DNA of 64,000 bases from Silurus meridionalis (lineage: Eukaryota; Chordata; Actinopteri; Siluriformes; Siluridae), in contig NC_060890.1 of NCBI RefSeq assembly GCF_014805685.1, forward strand, positions 23,588,000-23,651,999, read 5' to 3'. The notes under the pieces were generated by a model, which was given only the letters and a program-made list of their open reading frames with translations, was not told the DNA's origin and made no database searches. A program made the translations under genes and the position numbers. Of this stretch, positions 47,695 to 57,529 are shown one piece after another (position 1 is the stretch's first letter; the number at the start of each line of letters is the position of its first letter).

Positions 47695-48021
47695 AGTTAG
47701 AGAAACAGTGTAACAAGTTTACTGCACATACAGTCACACTTTAAAACTGTTAACCAACTTCATACAGTCAGCTGAAAACAACTCCATTTATGGCACTGGG
47801 GTTAAAAAACATTGTGTATAAATAATGCTGAAATGGGGCTTTTATCAGACAAGAACAACTTCAGCTGTATTAGGAAATAAACAATCTTACAATTATTACC
47901 TGTATGCATGAGGATTGGAAGAATTTCAGAGGTGATTGAGCACGTCCTCGTTACACACGATAACTTAGAGCCTAAAGGGAAACTAATATTTGAGTATTCA
48001 AGTCTTGAAAGCATCAGAGCT
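47695..48021 (+). promoter_or_regulatory. ART unit E promoter and non-coding leader exon
   Basis: TATAAATA at 47817-47824, AAGGGAAA near 47975, leader end at 48021 before GTGAGTATTC. The acceptor of the start-codon exon is at 48574-48575. This block is well preserved although the gene behind it is broken. Confidence 0.65.
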
Positions 48022-49219
48022 GTGAGTATTCTGATTACATCACAAATTACATTAATAAACTTTATAGTATCAGATTCAGTTTAATTACCTTTAAATATAT
48101 TGTTTGATATTCAAGCATTTCAAGAATTTAAAATTTAAGACAAAATTGTGCATTGTTCATGGTATAACCAGAATCACTTTGTTTGCAACACAAATTATTC
48201 ATGCTAGAAAGTGTAAGATTGTCGATTGTGAAGCTTTCAATATTCTTCATGTTGATAATAAAAAGTTCTGATTGTGCTATTTATTATATAAATAAAAAAA
48301 TGTATCAAAATATGAAATCATTAATTTGATCTAAACTGTTCTTTATTTTGAAAAAAAATTATATAAGCAGCAGCTAAAATTTGTTCTTTAATAACCAACA
48401 AAGCTTGTATATATAAACCGAAGCAAAAAAAAAACCCAACAACAAAAAACAACAATTAGTGATAACAGTATAACTTCCATAAATAATAGAAATTTAAAAC
48501 ATCTGGATATAACACACAACCAAAACACTGACAAAAAAAAATAGACATACATGTGGAATTTGCTTCTCTTTTTAGATTAAAAATGAAGACAGCCGTGAAG
48601 TTCTCCAGCCCTGGCAACAACGTTGTCACTGCACTCCTCATTATTTTGACTGTTTGCTGCCCAGTGGTGAGTTTCTATGTCCAGTTGAAGTGAACAGAAT
48701 TTTTTATCACTAGTTTTGCATAAACAATGTATTTTCCTTATTTGTTTAATCGAAACTGTACCGGACATCAGACTCTGGATATAAACTGGACATGGCACAA
48801 GATTCTGTCGATGATCAATTCACAGGCTGCGAGAATAAAATGTTCCAGCTGATTACAAAAGAGATTCTACCTAAAGAGTTCAAATATGATGCAAATTTTA
48901 CTAGAGCTTGGAACGAATACCAGAACATTCAGAATGATTTTAAAAGGATAATAAAAGTCTACACATCTCCTACTGGGTCTTATTCAAAGCTTAATGATGC
49001 TGTGGGCTCAGGAATGCCAAAATATAAAACACATTTCAATTATAAAGCCTACCATTTCTTGCTTATGTGACCGAATGAATGAGGTTCAGGTGGTGATTGA
49101 CACTCCTGACCACCAATCAGTAGCGAGCAGGCACTATTTAGAGCGGGTTGGTTTGAGCCTGGCATGCGTCACGTCCGTATCCTCCCCTTTTTCAGTTGCT
49201 ATAGTGATTTCAGGTATGT

Positions 49220-52200
49220 AACCCAGCCATTATGGATGCACAAGCCAGTGCACTCTTAGTGCCGGTCCCAAGCCCGGGTAAATGGGGAGGGTTGCGTTAG
49301 GAAGGGCATCCAGCGTAAAACGTGCCAAATCAAATATGCGGATCACAAATGAGAATTCCATACCGGATCGGTCGAGGCCCGGGTTAACAACGACCGCCAC
49401 AGGTATCGTTAGCCGACAGGGTACCGGTGGAAATTGGGCTACTGTTGGCCGAAGGAGGAGAAGGAGAGGAGGAAGATGTCTACAGAGACGGCAGGGAAAG
49501 GAGCAGTGTAGGAGAGTAGAGGTTCGGGTTGGTACTTTAAATGTTGGTACTATGACGGGTAAAGGGAGAGAGGTAGCTGATATGATGGAGAGGAGAAAAG
49601 TAGATATGCTGTGTGTTCAGGAGACCAAGTGGAAAGGGAGTAAGGCCAGGAACATTGGAGGTGGATTTAAACTGTTTTATCATGGTGTGGATGGAAAGAG
49701 AAATGGTGTAGGGGTGATTCTGAAGGAAGAGTACAGTAAGAGTGTAGTGGAGGTGAAGAGAGTTTCTGATAGGGTGATGATCGTGAAGGTGGAAGTTGAA
49801 GGATGATGATAAATGTCATCAGTGCCTATGCTCCACAAGTTGGCTGTGAGATGGAGGAGAAGGAAAGATTCTGGAGTGAATTAGATGAAGTGGTAGATGG
49901 TGTACCTAGGAAAGAACGATTGGTGATTGGGGCAGACTTTAATGGGCATGTAGGTGAAGGGAACAGAGGTGATGAGGAGGTGATGGGTAGGTATGGTTTT
50001 AAGGAGAGGAATGTGGAAGGGCAGATGGTGGTAGATTTTGCTAAAAGGATGGAAATGGCAGTGGTGAACACTTATTTTAAGAAGAAGGAGGATCATAGGG
50101 TGACGATAAGAGTGGAGGAAGGTGCACACAGGTGGACTATGTGCTATGCAGGAGATGCAACCTGAAGGAGATTGGAGACTGTAAGGTGTTGGCAGGGGAC
50201 AGTGTAGCTAGACAGCATCGGATGGTGGTCTGTAGGATGGTTTTGGAGGCGAAGAAGAAGAGGAGGAGAGTGAGGACTGAAAGAAGAATAAGATGGTGGA
50301 AACTGAAGGAGGAAGAGTGTAGTGTGAGGTTCAGGGAAGAGGTCAGACAGAGGCTCAGTGGTGTTAAGGAGGTGTTGGATGATTGGGCAACTACTGCAGG
50401 AGTGATGAGGGAGGCAGCTAGAAAAGTACTTGGTGTAACATCTGGAAATAGAAAGCAAGACAAGGAGACGTGGTGGTGGAATGAGGAAGTGCAGGAGAGC
50501 ATAAGGAGGAAGAGGTTGGCAAAACAGAAGTGGGACAGAGAGTGATGAGAAAAGTAGGCAGGAGTACAAGGAGATGCGGCAGCAGGTTAAGAGGATGTGG
50601 CGAAAGCCAAGGAAAAGGCATATGAGGAGCTGTATGAGAGGTTACTAAGGAAGGAGAAAAGGATTTGTACCGATTGGCCAGGCAGAGGGACCGAGCTGGG
50701 AAGGATGTACTGCAAGTTAGAGCAATAAAGGATGGAGAGGAAATGTGTTGACTAGTGAGGAGAGTGTGTTGAGAAGGTGGAGGGAGTATTTTGAGCAGCT
50801 GATGAATGAGGAAAATCAGAGAGAGAAGGTTGGATGATGTGGAGTTGGTGAAGCAGGATGTAGATAGGATTAGTAAGGAGGAAGTGAGAGCAGCGATTAA
50901 GAGGATGAAGAGTGGAAAGTCGGTTGGACCAGATGACATACCGTAGAAGCGTGAGATGTTTAGGAGAGATGGCAGTGGAGTTTTTGACCAGATTGTTTAA
51001 CAGGATTTTGGAAGGTGAGAAGATGCCTGAGGAATGGAGAAGAGTGTGCTGGTACCGATCTTTAAGCATAAAGGAGATGTGCAGTCTTGCAGTAACTACA
51101 GGGGAATTAAGTTGATCAGTCACACCATGAAGTTATGGGAAAGAGTAGTGGAAGCCAGGCTGAGAGAAGAGGTGACCATCTGTGAGCAACAGTATGGTTT
51201 CATGCCGAGGAAGAGCACCACAGATGCCTTATTTGCTTTGAGAATGTTGATGGAGAAGTATAGAGAAGGACAGAAGGAATTGCATTGTGTATTTGTGGAT
51301 TTAGAGAAAGCGACGACAGGGTGCCAAGAGAGGAGTTGTGGTATTGTATGAGGAAGTCAGGTGTGTCAGAGAAGTATGTGAGGGTGGTGCAGGACATGTA
51401 TGAGGACAGTGTGACGGCAGTGAAGTGTGCAGTAGGAACGACAGACTGGTTCAGGGTGAAGGTTGGACTGCATCAAGGATCGGCCCTGAGCCCTTTCCTG
51501 TTTGCAGTGGTGATGGACAGGTTGACGGACAAGGTCAGACAGGAGTCTCCCTGGACTATGATGTTTGCGGATGATATTGTGATTTGTTGTGAGAGTAGGG
51601 AGCAGGTTGAGAAGAGCCTGGAGAGGTGGAGATATGCACTGGAGAAGGGGAATGAAACTCAGTAGGAGTAAGACAGAGTACATGTGTGTGAATGAGAGGG
51701 AGGGCAGTGGAGTGGTGCGGTTGCAGGAGAAGAGCTGGAGAAGGTGGAGGAATTCAGGTACCTGGGGTCAACAGTGCAAAGTAATGGAGAGTGTGTTAGA
51801 AGTGAAGAAAAGAGTGCAGGCAGGGTGGAGTGGGTGGAGAAGAGTGACAGGAGTGATTTGTGATAGTAGGGTATCTGCAAAATGAAAGGAAAGTTTATAG
51901 GACTGTGGTGAGACCTGCGATGTTGTATGGATTAGAGACAGTGGCATTGAGTAAAAGACAGGAGGTGGAGCTGGAGGTAGCAGAGCTGAAGATGTTGAGG
52001 TTTTCGTTGGGAGTGACGAGGATGGATAAGATTAGAAATGAGTTTATTAGAGGACAGCGCATGTAGGATGTTTTGGTGACAAGGTGAGGGAGGCGAGATT
52101 GAGATGGTTTGGACATGTGCAGAGGAGGGACATGAATTATATTGGTAGAAGAATGCTGAGGATGGAGCCACCAGGTAGGAGGAAAAGAGGAAGGCCAAGG

Positions 52201-52339
52201 AGGAGGTTCATGGATGTGGTGAGGGAAGACATGCAGGTAGTTGGTGTAAAAGAGGCAGATGTAGAGGACAGGGTGGTATGGAGACAGATGATCCGCTGTG
52301 GCGACCCCTAATGGGAGCAGCCGAAAGAAGAAGAAGAAG
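49220..52339 (+). mobile_element. RTE-clade LINE, full length, nested in the LTR
   Basis: Exact 19-bp target duplication ATAGTGATTTCAGGTATGT at 49201-49219 and 52340-52358. The 3120 bp carry a 5' UTR, endonuclease motifs (VRVGTLNVGTMTG, CVQETKWKGS and IGADFNGHVG), a pre-RT part, RT motifs (YGFMPRKSTTDALFALRMLM, GLHQGSALSPFLFAVVMD and MMFADDIVICCES) and a C-terminal GHVQRRDMNYIGRRML...RCGDP tail, ending in an AGAAGAAG repeat. The coding region is interrupted by frameshifts (near 49803, 50160, 50545, 50940, 51315, 51660 and 52065), so this copy is inactive despite its clean ends. Confidence 0.92.
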
Positions 52340-53246
52340 ATAGTGATTTCAGGTATGTGCTGCTAGTATGTAGCGTTGGCTAATTAGTTTTTCTTTGCTC
52401 GTTGCACTAATGGCTCGTTTGTGTATCCTTAGCCTGTCTTTTCAGTGTGTGTCCCTGCTGGATGCTGTTTTGGATCTGTTTACTGCCCTCCCTGCAGGTA
52501 TGAGGAAGTTGTTTAGTAATGTTTAGCTTTAATGCGGGTCAGGTGGCGTGAGTAATGTGCAGTCCTTGAACTTCAGTTTAACAGCAGGTTATTTGAAGGC
52601 TGCGTATCCTGAGCGGTGAATTGATTCTCAGGAACTTATCTATCCGCGTTTGGTAAGTTGTTTCGGTTTGTTAGGGGGAATTACAGCTTGTAGTTGTGCA
52701 ATTACTTGTATCATTTATATCCTGTATTATCGTTTGTATTATAGGATCCTCCCTTTTCCGTCCTGGGTGATTATTGCTGCGATTCGACTTTTCCCTCGCT
52801 GCGAGCCGAGTGAACAACCTCGGCTTACAACTATTTAAAAGGGGAATTCTGCTGCTGCCGTTTGGCTTTTGTGATTTGTTTTAACCGGTATTGTCTGGTC
52901 TACTGTGGGGTCGAGCAACGTGCAAGTATCGGGGCTGGCTTAAGGACGACGCGGCCACTCCTTTTGAGTTTTGCTTCCCTCAAACTTTTAATAAAGTTTT
53001 TCATTGTTTTTCTTTTAAGCGGTGTATATGGTAAATCATATTGTGCTTTGGTGACCATCCATCATATTATGATGGAATTGTGACCTTAATTCGCTTTTTC
53101 CTTCATCTTTGTCTGAGATTTATTTTGCTTTTGGTTTCTTTCAGGAGCTGGGGTCCCACGGGTGAAAGGTCTTTGGTGGTGCTATTTCTACATTTGCCGT
53201 GCGACACTTTTGACGTGTATGAGTGGGTGCTCTGAGTTCACGGTGA

Positions 53247-53247
53247 G

Positions 53248-53324
<77 letters not shown>

Positions 53325-53350
53325 GAAGTGTGTGTGTGTGTGTGGGGAAG
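53247..53350. repeat. (GT)n microsatellite
   Basis: GT run with two GGGGAA interruptions, inside the LTR. Confidence 0.95.
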
Positions 53351-54389
53351 TGTGCTTTTGATAATTAGTGCTGATCACTCTGGTGGGTAACCCCAGCCCT
53401 GTATTTAATGATTCTATTGTTTTGTTTATTTGGAAATTGTGTAAATTGGTTGTTTAATATTTTGTGTCTGTTTATTTTTGTTATTTGTGTAATTGTCACC
53501 GGACCGTATTCACCAGCGAGAACATTTTCTTTTTGTTTATTTTTAAAGTTTTCAATAAACTCAATAAAATAAATTTTTTATACGATGCCCACGTTTCCTG
53601 CCTACACTCATTAATAAGGGAATCGAACTTGTGTGATCTAATAAACTCTGGGGTTTACTTCTATTTCCTGGGTATAACCCTCCCAGGTGGCGTAGTCGAC
53701 TTGGTTAAGTATATAAAGTGGAGCTTGGGTGTGACGAGCCGTTCGGCTCTTGCCCCTAGGACCCCACATCCCTCGTGCCACACTTACACGCGCCATACAA
53801 ACATATCAATTGAAGAACTGCACTGATGTTTCCCGTTCGACCACCGTTAATTTTGATTCAGCTAAGCCTGGTCAGCAGATGAGATTTGGCAGGTTTGCAT
53901 CAACTACACTTAAATCTAACTTGCTTGGATTTAGTACAAGCACCTGTTTTAAGATTAGGACCTGCTTTGGTGCATACATATCCAGTATGTCTGTGTTCCC
54001 TAATGAGGAAGAGGTAATCCCACCTTATGAAAAAGTCGAAATCACAAATGTTATGTATAACACAACGAATTGCAGGATCGTTTACATTCTAAAGAGCAGT
54101 GGCAAATTTAGTAATATGAAGTGTGCGCTGCTAAAAAAAAGATTTTTTAAATAAAACGCACAGCTTGTTTGAAATGCTCCTTGCAAATTAAAAAGAACTC
54201 TTGTTGTTGTAGCTTTAATATTATCATTATACTATTATTATTCGATTTAATGAAGTTAGTTTAAAAATATAAAATATTAAACCTCTACTTATCAACTGTG
54301 AGTAAAGAAAAAAAATTCTTTCAATTTCTATTCATTTATATATTTTTATATCAACAATTAACTTTTCAAAATGTATTTGTCCATCATTT

Positions 54390-54526
54390 TTTCATGAGTT
54401 CAGTTTTGATCGCCTTATTAGAAATTTGTGTCTGTGTGCTGTGTGTGAAAGAAAATAAAAATAGTTTTACCCACTTTTGACTACCTGATGTCGTCCCCAA
54501 CAAACACACACACACACACACACACC
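54390..54526 (+). repeat. 3' boundary of ART unit E
   Basis: TCAGTTTTGATCGCCTTATT and TTTACCCACTTTTGACTACC followed by a CA run match the unit ends after copies A and B. The segment holding the GPI exon in other copies is deleted just before this point. Confidence 0.7.
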
Positions 54527-54552
54527 CTTAGATGAATGGAAAGAAAGAAGGA

Positions 54553-55455
54553 ACGTTACTAGGTTACGTATCTCACAGTAGTTCAATGAGGGAACGAGAT
54601 GCTGCTTCGGAACGTTTTGAGAACACGACCGCATTGTCCACGCTCTGAAATAATCTGTGTAATCAGTAAAAATTGAATGCAGGCCGTCACCGGCGGTGTG
54701 ATATCACGATTAGGAAGTATAAAATGCACATGGAGTAAAGTTGGCAAGCACTGCAGGGACGCCGGCAGTGTGGCCTAGAGACACAGCGTCTCCTTCTCTC
54801 AGGGAACTAGGGTTACATACGTAACCTAGAGACGTTTCAGATGGCAGGATGTGATGAGAAGATGAGTAGATGGGGCCCTTCCTATGACCTTGGATGGGGT
54901 GACCACTCATGAACGTGATGTCGGACCGCTTCCTGTGAGAAGGAAGGATGGATACATCAATGTATGCATCCTTTAGATCTACCATGACAAACCAATCCTC
55001 AGATTTGATTTGAGACACAACCTGCTTGAGGGTCAGCATCCTGAACCTGAGTCTCACGAGTGAGCTGTTTAGCTGACATAGACAGAATAGGACGCAACCC
55101 ACTGTCCTTTTTGGGATACAGCGTCAAGAAAGTGGCTAAAGGGGCGGGCCGAAAAAGGATTCACCCATGACCATGAAACCTCAGTTTGCAGGTTGGGAAA
55201 GAATGGGAGACCCCGATGTGGAGGTTGCGATTTTATTATACAAACAATTGACAGAGAATTCAACACATACACACAGAGTGCTTCATAAACAAACAGAAGC
55301 TGGAACCAGTTTCACTCTATGTGCGTTTTATACTTCCTGTTTGTGACGTCACCCCGCCAGTGACAGCCTGCCTCCAATTTTGTCTGAATACAAACATATT
55401 TTAGAGCATGGACAACACAGTCGCGTTCCAAAAGCGTTCCGAGGCAGCTCGAGTT
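54553..55455 (-). mobile_element. DIRS-like retrotransposon fragment with RT remains
   Basis: Minus strand 54710-55102 reads LRFRMLTLKQVVSQIKSEDW, FVMVDLKDAYIDVSILPSHR and GHPIQG, the RT fingers and palm start of DIRS elements. The stretch at 54800-54825 (GGGTTACATACGTAACC) and GAGGGAACGAGATGCTGCTT at 54580 match the end sequence seen at 7460-7500. Other parts, including the tyrosine recombinase, are absent. Confidence 0.75.
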
Positions 55456-55489
55456 CCTGAATGGGAATGAAGGAATAGATGAATGAATG

Positions 55490-56070
55490 AATGATTGGAG
55501 GGATGGATGCATGGATGGATACATTTGTTTTTTTTATTATTTTTTATAAGCTTTTATATATATGTTTTATTTTGGTTTCAATAAAGGATTTATACATTTT
55601 TTCAATTACATTTTTAACTCATGTCAGGAGTACTTGTAATTCATACAAATTATATTATGCAACTATAAACAGAGATGGCAAAAGTACACACATCCTTCAC
55701 TGAAGTCGGAGTACAGATTTTTGTCTAAATTGTGTATATTTTATGAGTGAAAGGAAAAAGTGGTCTGAAAAAAAAGAGAGAAGTAAAATTCTAATAACAG
55801 AAAAATTGGCAGTAATGAACCTTATAACGTCTCTAATACAAATCTAGTGTAAAAAAGTGGTTACATGTCCCTGATGAGTGAGCTAGAATCCATGTTTTAC
55901 TATGAATAATACCATCGTCCAACTCAAGCCAAAAGTACAAGCTATGGCGGCAAATAAAGTATGACGCTTAGTAGCACCAGCACTAGCAGTAGGAATATTA
56001 AAGTCAGAAATTTAACAGTCAAGACACTTTCCCAAGACACACAAATTCAATACAAACACAAGTGTGAGTA
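55490..56070. other. Low-complexity and unassigned stretch
   Basis: Starts with a GAATGAATG/GGATGGAT short tandem. Later text near 55675-55700 (GATGGCAAAAGTACACACAT) is a scrap of the repeat family at 27275 and 40645. No gene is seen. Confidence 0.5.
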
Positions 56071-56076
56071 AACATT

Positions 56077-56300
56077 CATCCTGGTGGTCTAGTGGTTAGG
56101 ATGCGGCGCTCTCACCGCTGTAACCCGGGTTCGATCCCTGGTCAGGGAACCAACCCCAGCCACTTTCAGTGCCGGTCCCAAGCCTGGATAAATTGGGAGG
56201 GTTGTGTTAGGAAGGGCATCCAGCATAAAAACATGTGCCAAATCTAACATGCAGAGGATCCGCTGTGGCGCCCCCTAACGGGAGAAGCCGAAAGAAAGTT
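56077..56300 (+). mobile_element. SINE with a tRNA-Glu head joined to RTE LINE ends
   Basis: The head (56077-56153) is a nearly complete tRNA-Glu: A box TGGTCTAGTGG, anticodon loop with CTC, B box GGTTCGATCCC, and TCAGGGA at the acceptor end followed by A and CCA. The body GTGCCGGTCCCAAGCC matches the RTE 5' UTR at 49260, and the end GATCCGCTGTGGCGCCCCCT plus GAAAGAAAG matches the RTE 3' end. Acceptor-stem mismatches at the first positions argue against a working tRNA gene. Confidence 0.85.
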
Positions 56301-56309
56301 TAACCAGAA

Positions 56310-56880
56310 CGTAGCAACTACATGCACACTACATAAGACAATATTCTTTTATTTTTTTACCTTTTAATTGATTTTATACATTATATTACATTATTTTATA
56401 TATTTTATTATATATATAGTAATGCAAATTTGCATGACTCTATAGTTTTTCATTTATATTTTTTATCTTTGTTTTTAATATTTTTTGCTGATGTAATAAC
56501 ATAAACTAACTTTTTCAAATTATTATAAATATATTTGTCATAAATGAAAAGTTAAAACGAAGAGGTAAATGGAGGTATATCTTTAATTCCCGGGTTCTAA
56601 AAATGCTGGAGCTATCACATACATAGAGGTTGCAGTCAAAATTTAATTATTTAAAATACTTTGTATTTGAATGCAATTACTTTATGCTATTTTGGCTATA
56701 GGATATAGTGTCCTATAATACATTTAAATCCATTATATACATACACACTTGGCTTTTGCTTTGTTATTTAAAAAAAAGAGCAATGCAATAAGGGACACGC
56801 AATGGAAGCACAAAGAACCAAAAGTTGAGCATTACAGGAATACAGCAAAACAGGAATTAATATCACAAATAAAATAATGT
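56310..56880. other. AT-rich stretch without recognisable gene
   Basis: Nothing recognised; ends in a poly-A tract at 56886-56906. Confidence 0.5.
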
Positions 56881-56907
56881 TAAAGCAAAAAAAAAAAAAA
56901 AAAAAAG

Positions 56908-57420
56908 CAGTAGTAGTAGTGGAAGCAGCAGTAGGAGTAGTAGTGGCAGTAGTAGTAGTGGCAGCAGTAGTAGGAGTATTGGCATCAGCAGTAGTAGAAG
57001 AAGTGGAAGTAGTAGGAGAAGGGGTAATAGAAGTAGTAGAAGTGGCAGCAGTAGTAGGATTAGTGGCAATAGTTTGAGTAATGGTAGTAGTAGTAGTAGA
57101 AGTGGCAGTAGTAGGAGTAATAAGTGGCAGCAGAAGTATAAGTATTGGTAGTGGTAGAAGTGGCAGCAGTAGTAGGAGTAGTGGCAGTGATACGAGTAGT
57201 GGTAGTAGGTGTAGAATTAGGGGCAGCAATAGTAGAAGTAGTAGTAGCAGCAGCAGTAGTAGGAGTAGTGGCAGTTGTTGAAGTAGTGGCAGCAGTAGTA
57301 GGATTAGTGGCAGTAGTGTTAGTAGTTGTAGTAGTAGAAGTAGTAGTACTAGTAATGGCAGCAGTATTAGAAGTAGTTGCAGTAGTAGTAGCAGCAGTGG
57401 TAGAAGTAGCAATAGAAGCA
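56908..57420. repeat. Imperfect trinucleotide tract (AGT/GCA/GAA)
   Basis: About 510 bp built from GTA, GCA and GAA triplets with longer repeating sub-blocks such as GGCAGCAGTAGTAGGAGTAG. Six-frame translations give poly-Leu, poly-Thr, poly-Val or poly-Ser, typical of repeats. It follows a poly-A run. Confidence 0.9.
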
Positions 57421-57529
57421 GAAAAACTGTCAGTAGTGGTATCTTTACAGGCTTGGCTGTCCACTGAAACCGGTTTTAACACAATCATTGCTAGATTATT
57501 GGTAGCCATAAAGCAGTAAAGTTGATTCA

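Larger units (their letters stand above)
49066..53782. mobile_element. Solo LTR (TG...CA) inserted in ART copy E
   Basis: Begins TGTGACCG and ends GTGCCACA, short inverted ends with TG/CA termini, flanked by CTTA on both sides (49062-49065 and 53783-53786). Without the LINE inside, it is about 1.58 kb. It has a possible TATA (TATTTAAAAG near 52831), AATAAA signals near 52990 and 53556-53570, and a GT repeat, but no gag or pol frame and no second LTR. It is probably a solo LTR left by recombination; the parent family is not identified. Confidence 0.8.
48583..54154 (+). pseudogene. Ecto-ADP-ribosyltransferase copy E, split by a nested retroelement
   Basis: The signal exon (48583-48666) is intact with a GTGAGT donor. 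The acceptor before the catalytic exon reads TCG instead of TAG (C at 48751), so normal splicing is lost. The catalytic exon is open from 48752 up to an LTR element at 49066, which brings a stop at 49068-49070. It resumes at 53783 and runs to 54154 with SRST (Arg), ASTT, and E-E-E before VIPPYE, where one Leu of the usual VLIPP is missing. Each half is well preserved, so the damage is recent. No anchor exon remains after it (54300-54400). A truncated product would lack all catalytic residues. Confidence 0.9.

Noticed and set aside
56077..56153. Functional tRNA-Glu gene
   Set aside because: Mismatches at the first acceptor positions, an encoded CCA and fusion to LINE sequence without a T-run terminator point to a SINE head.
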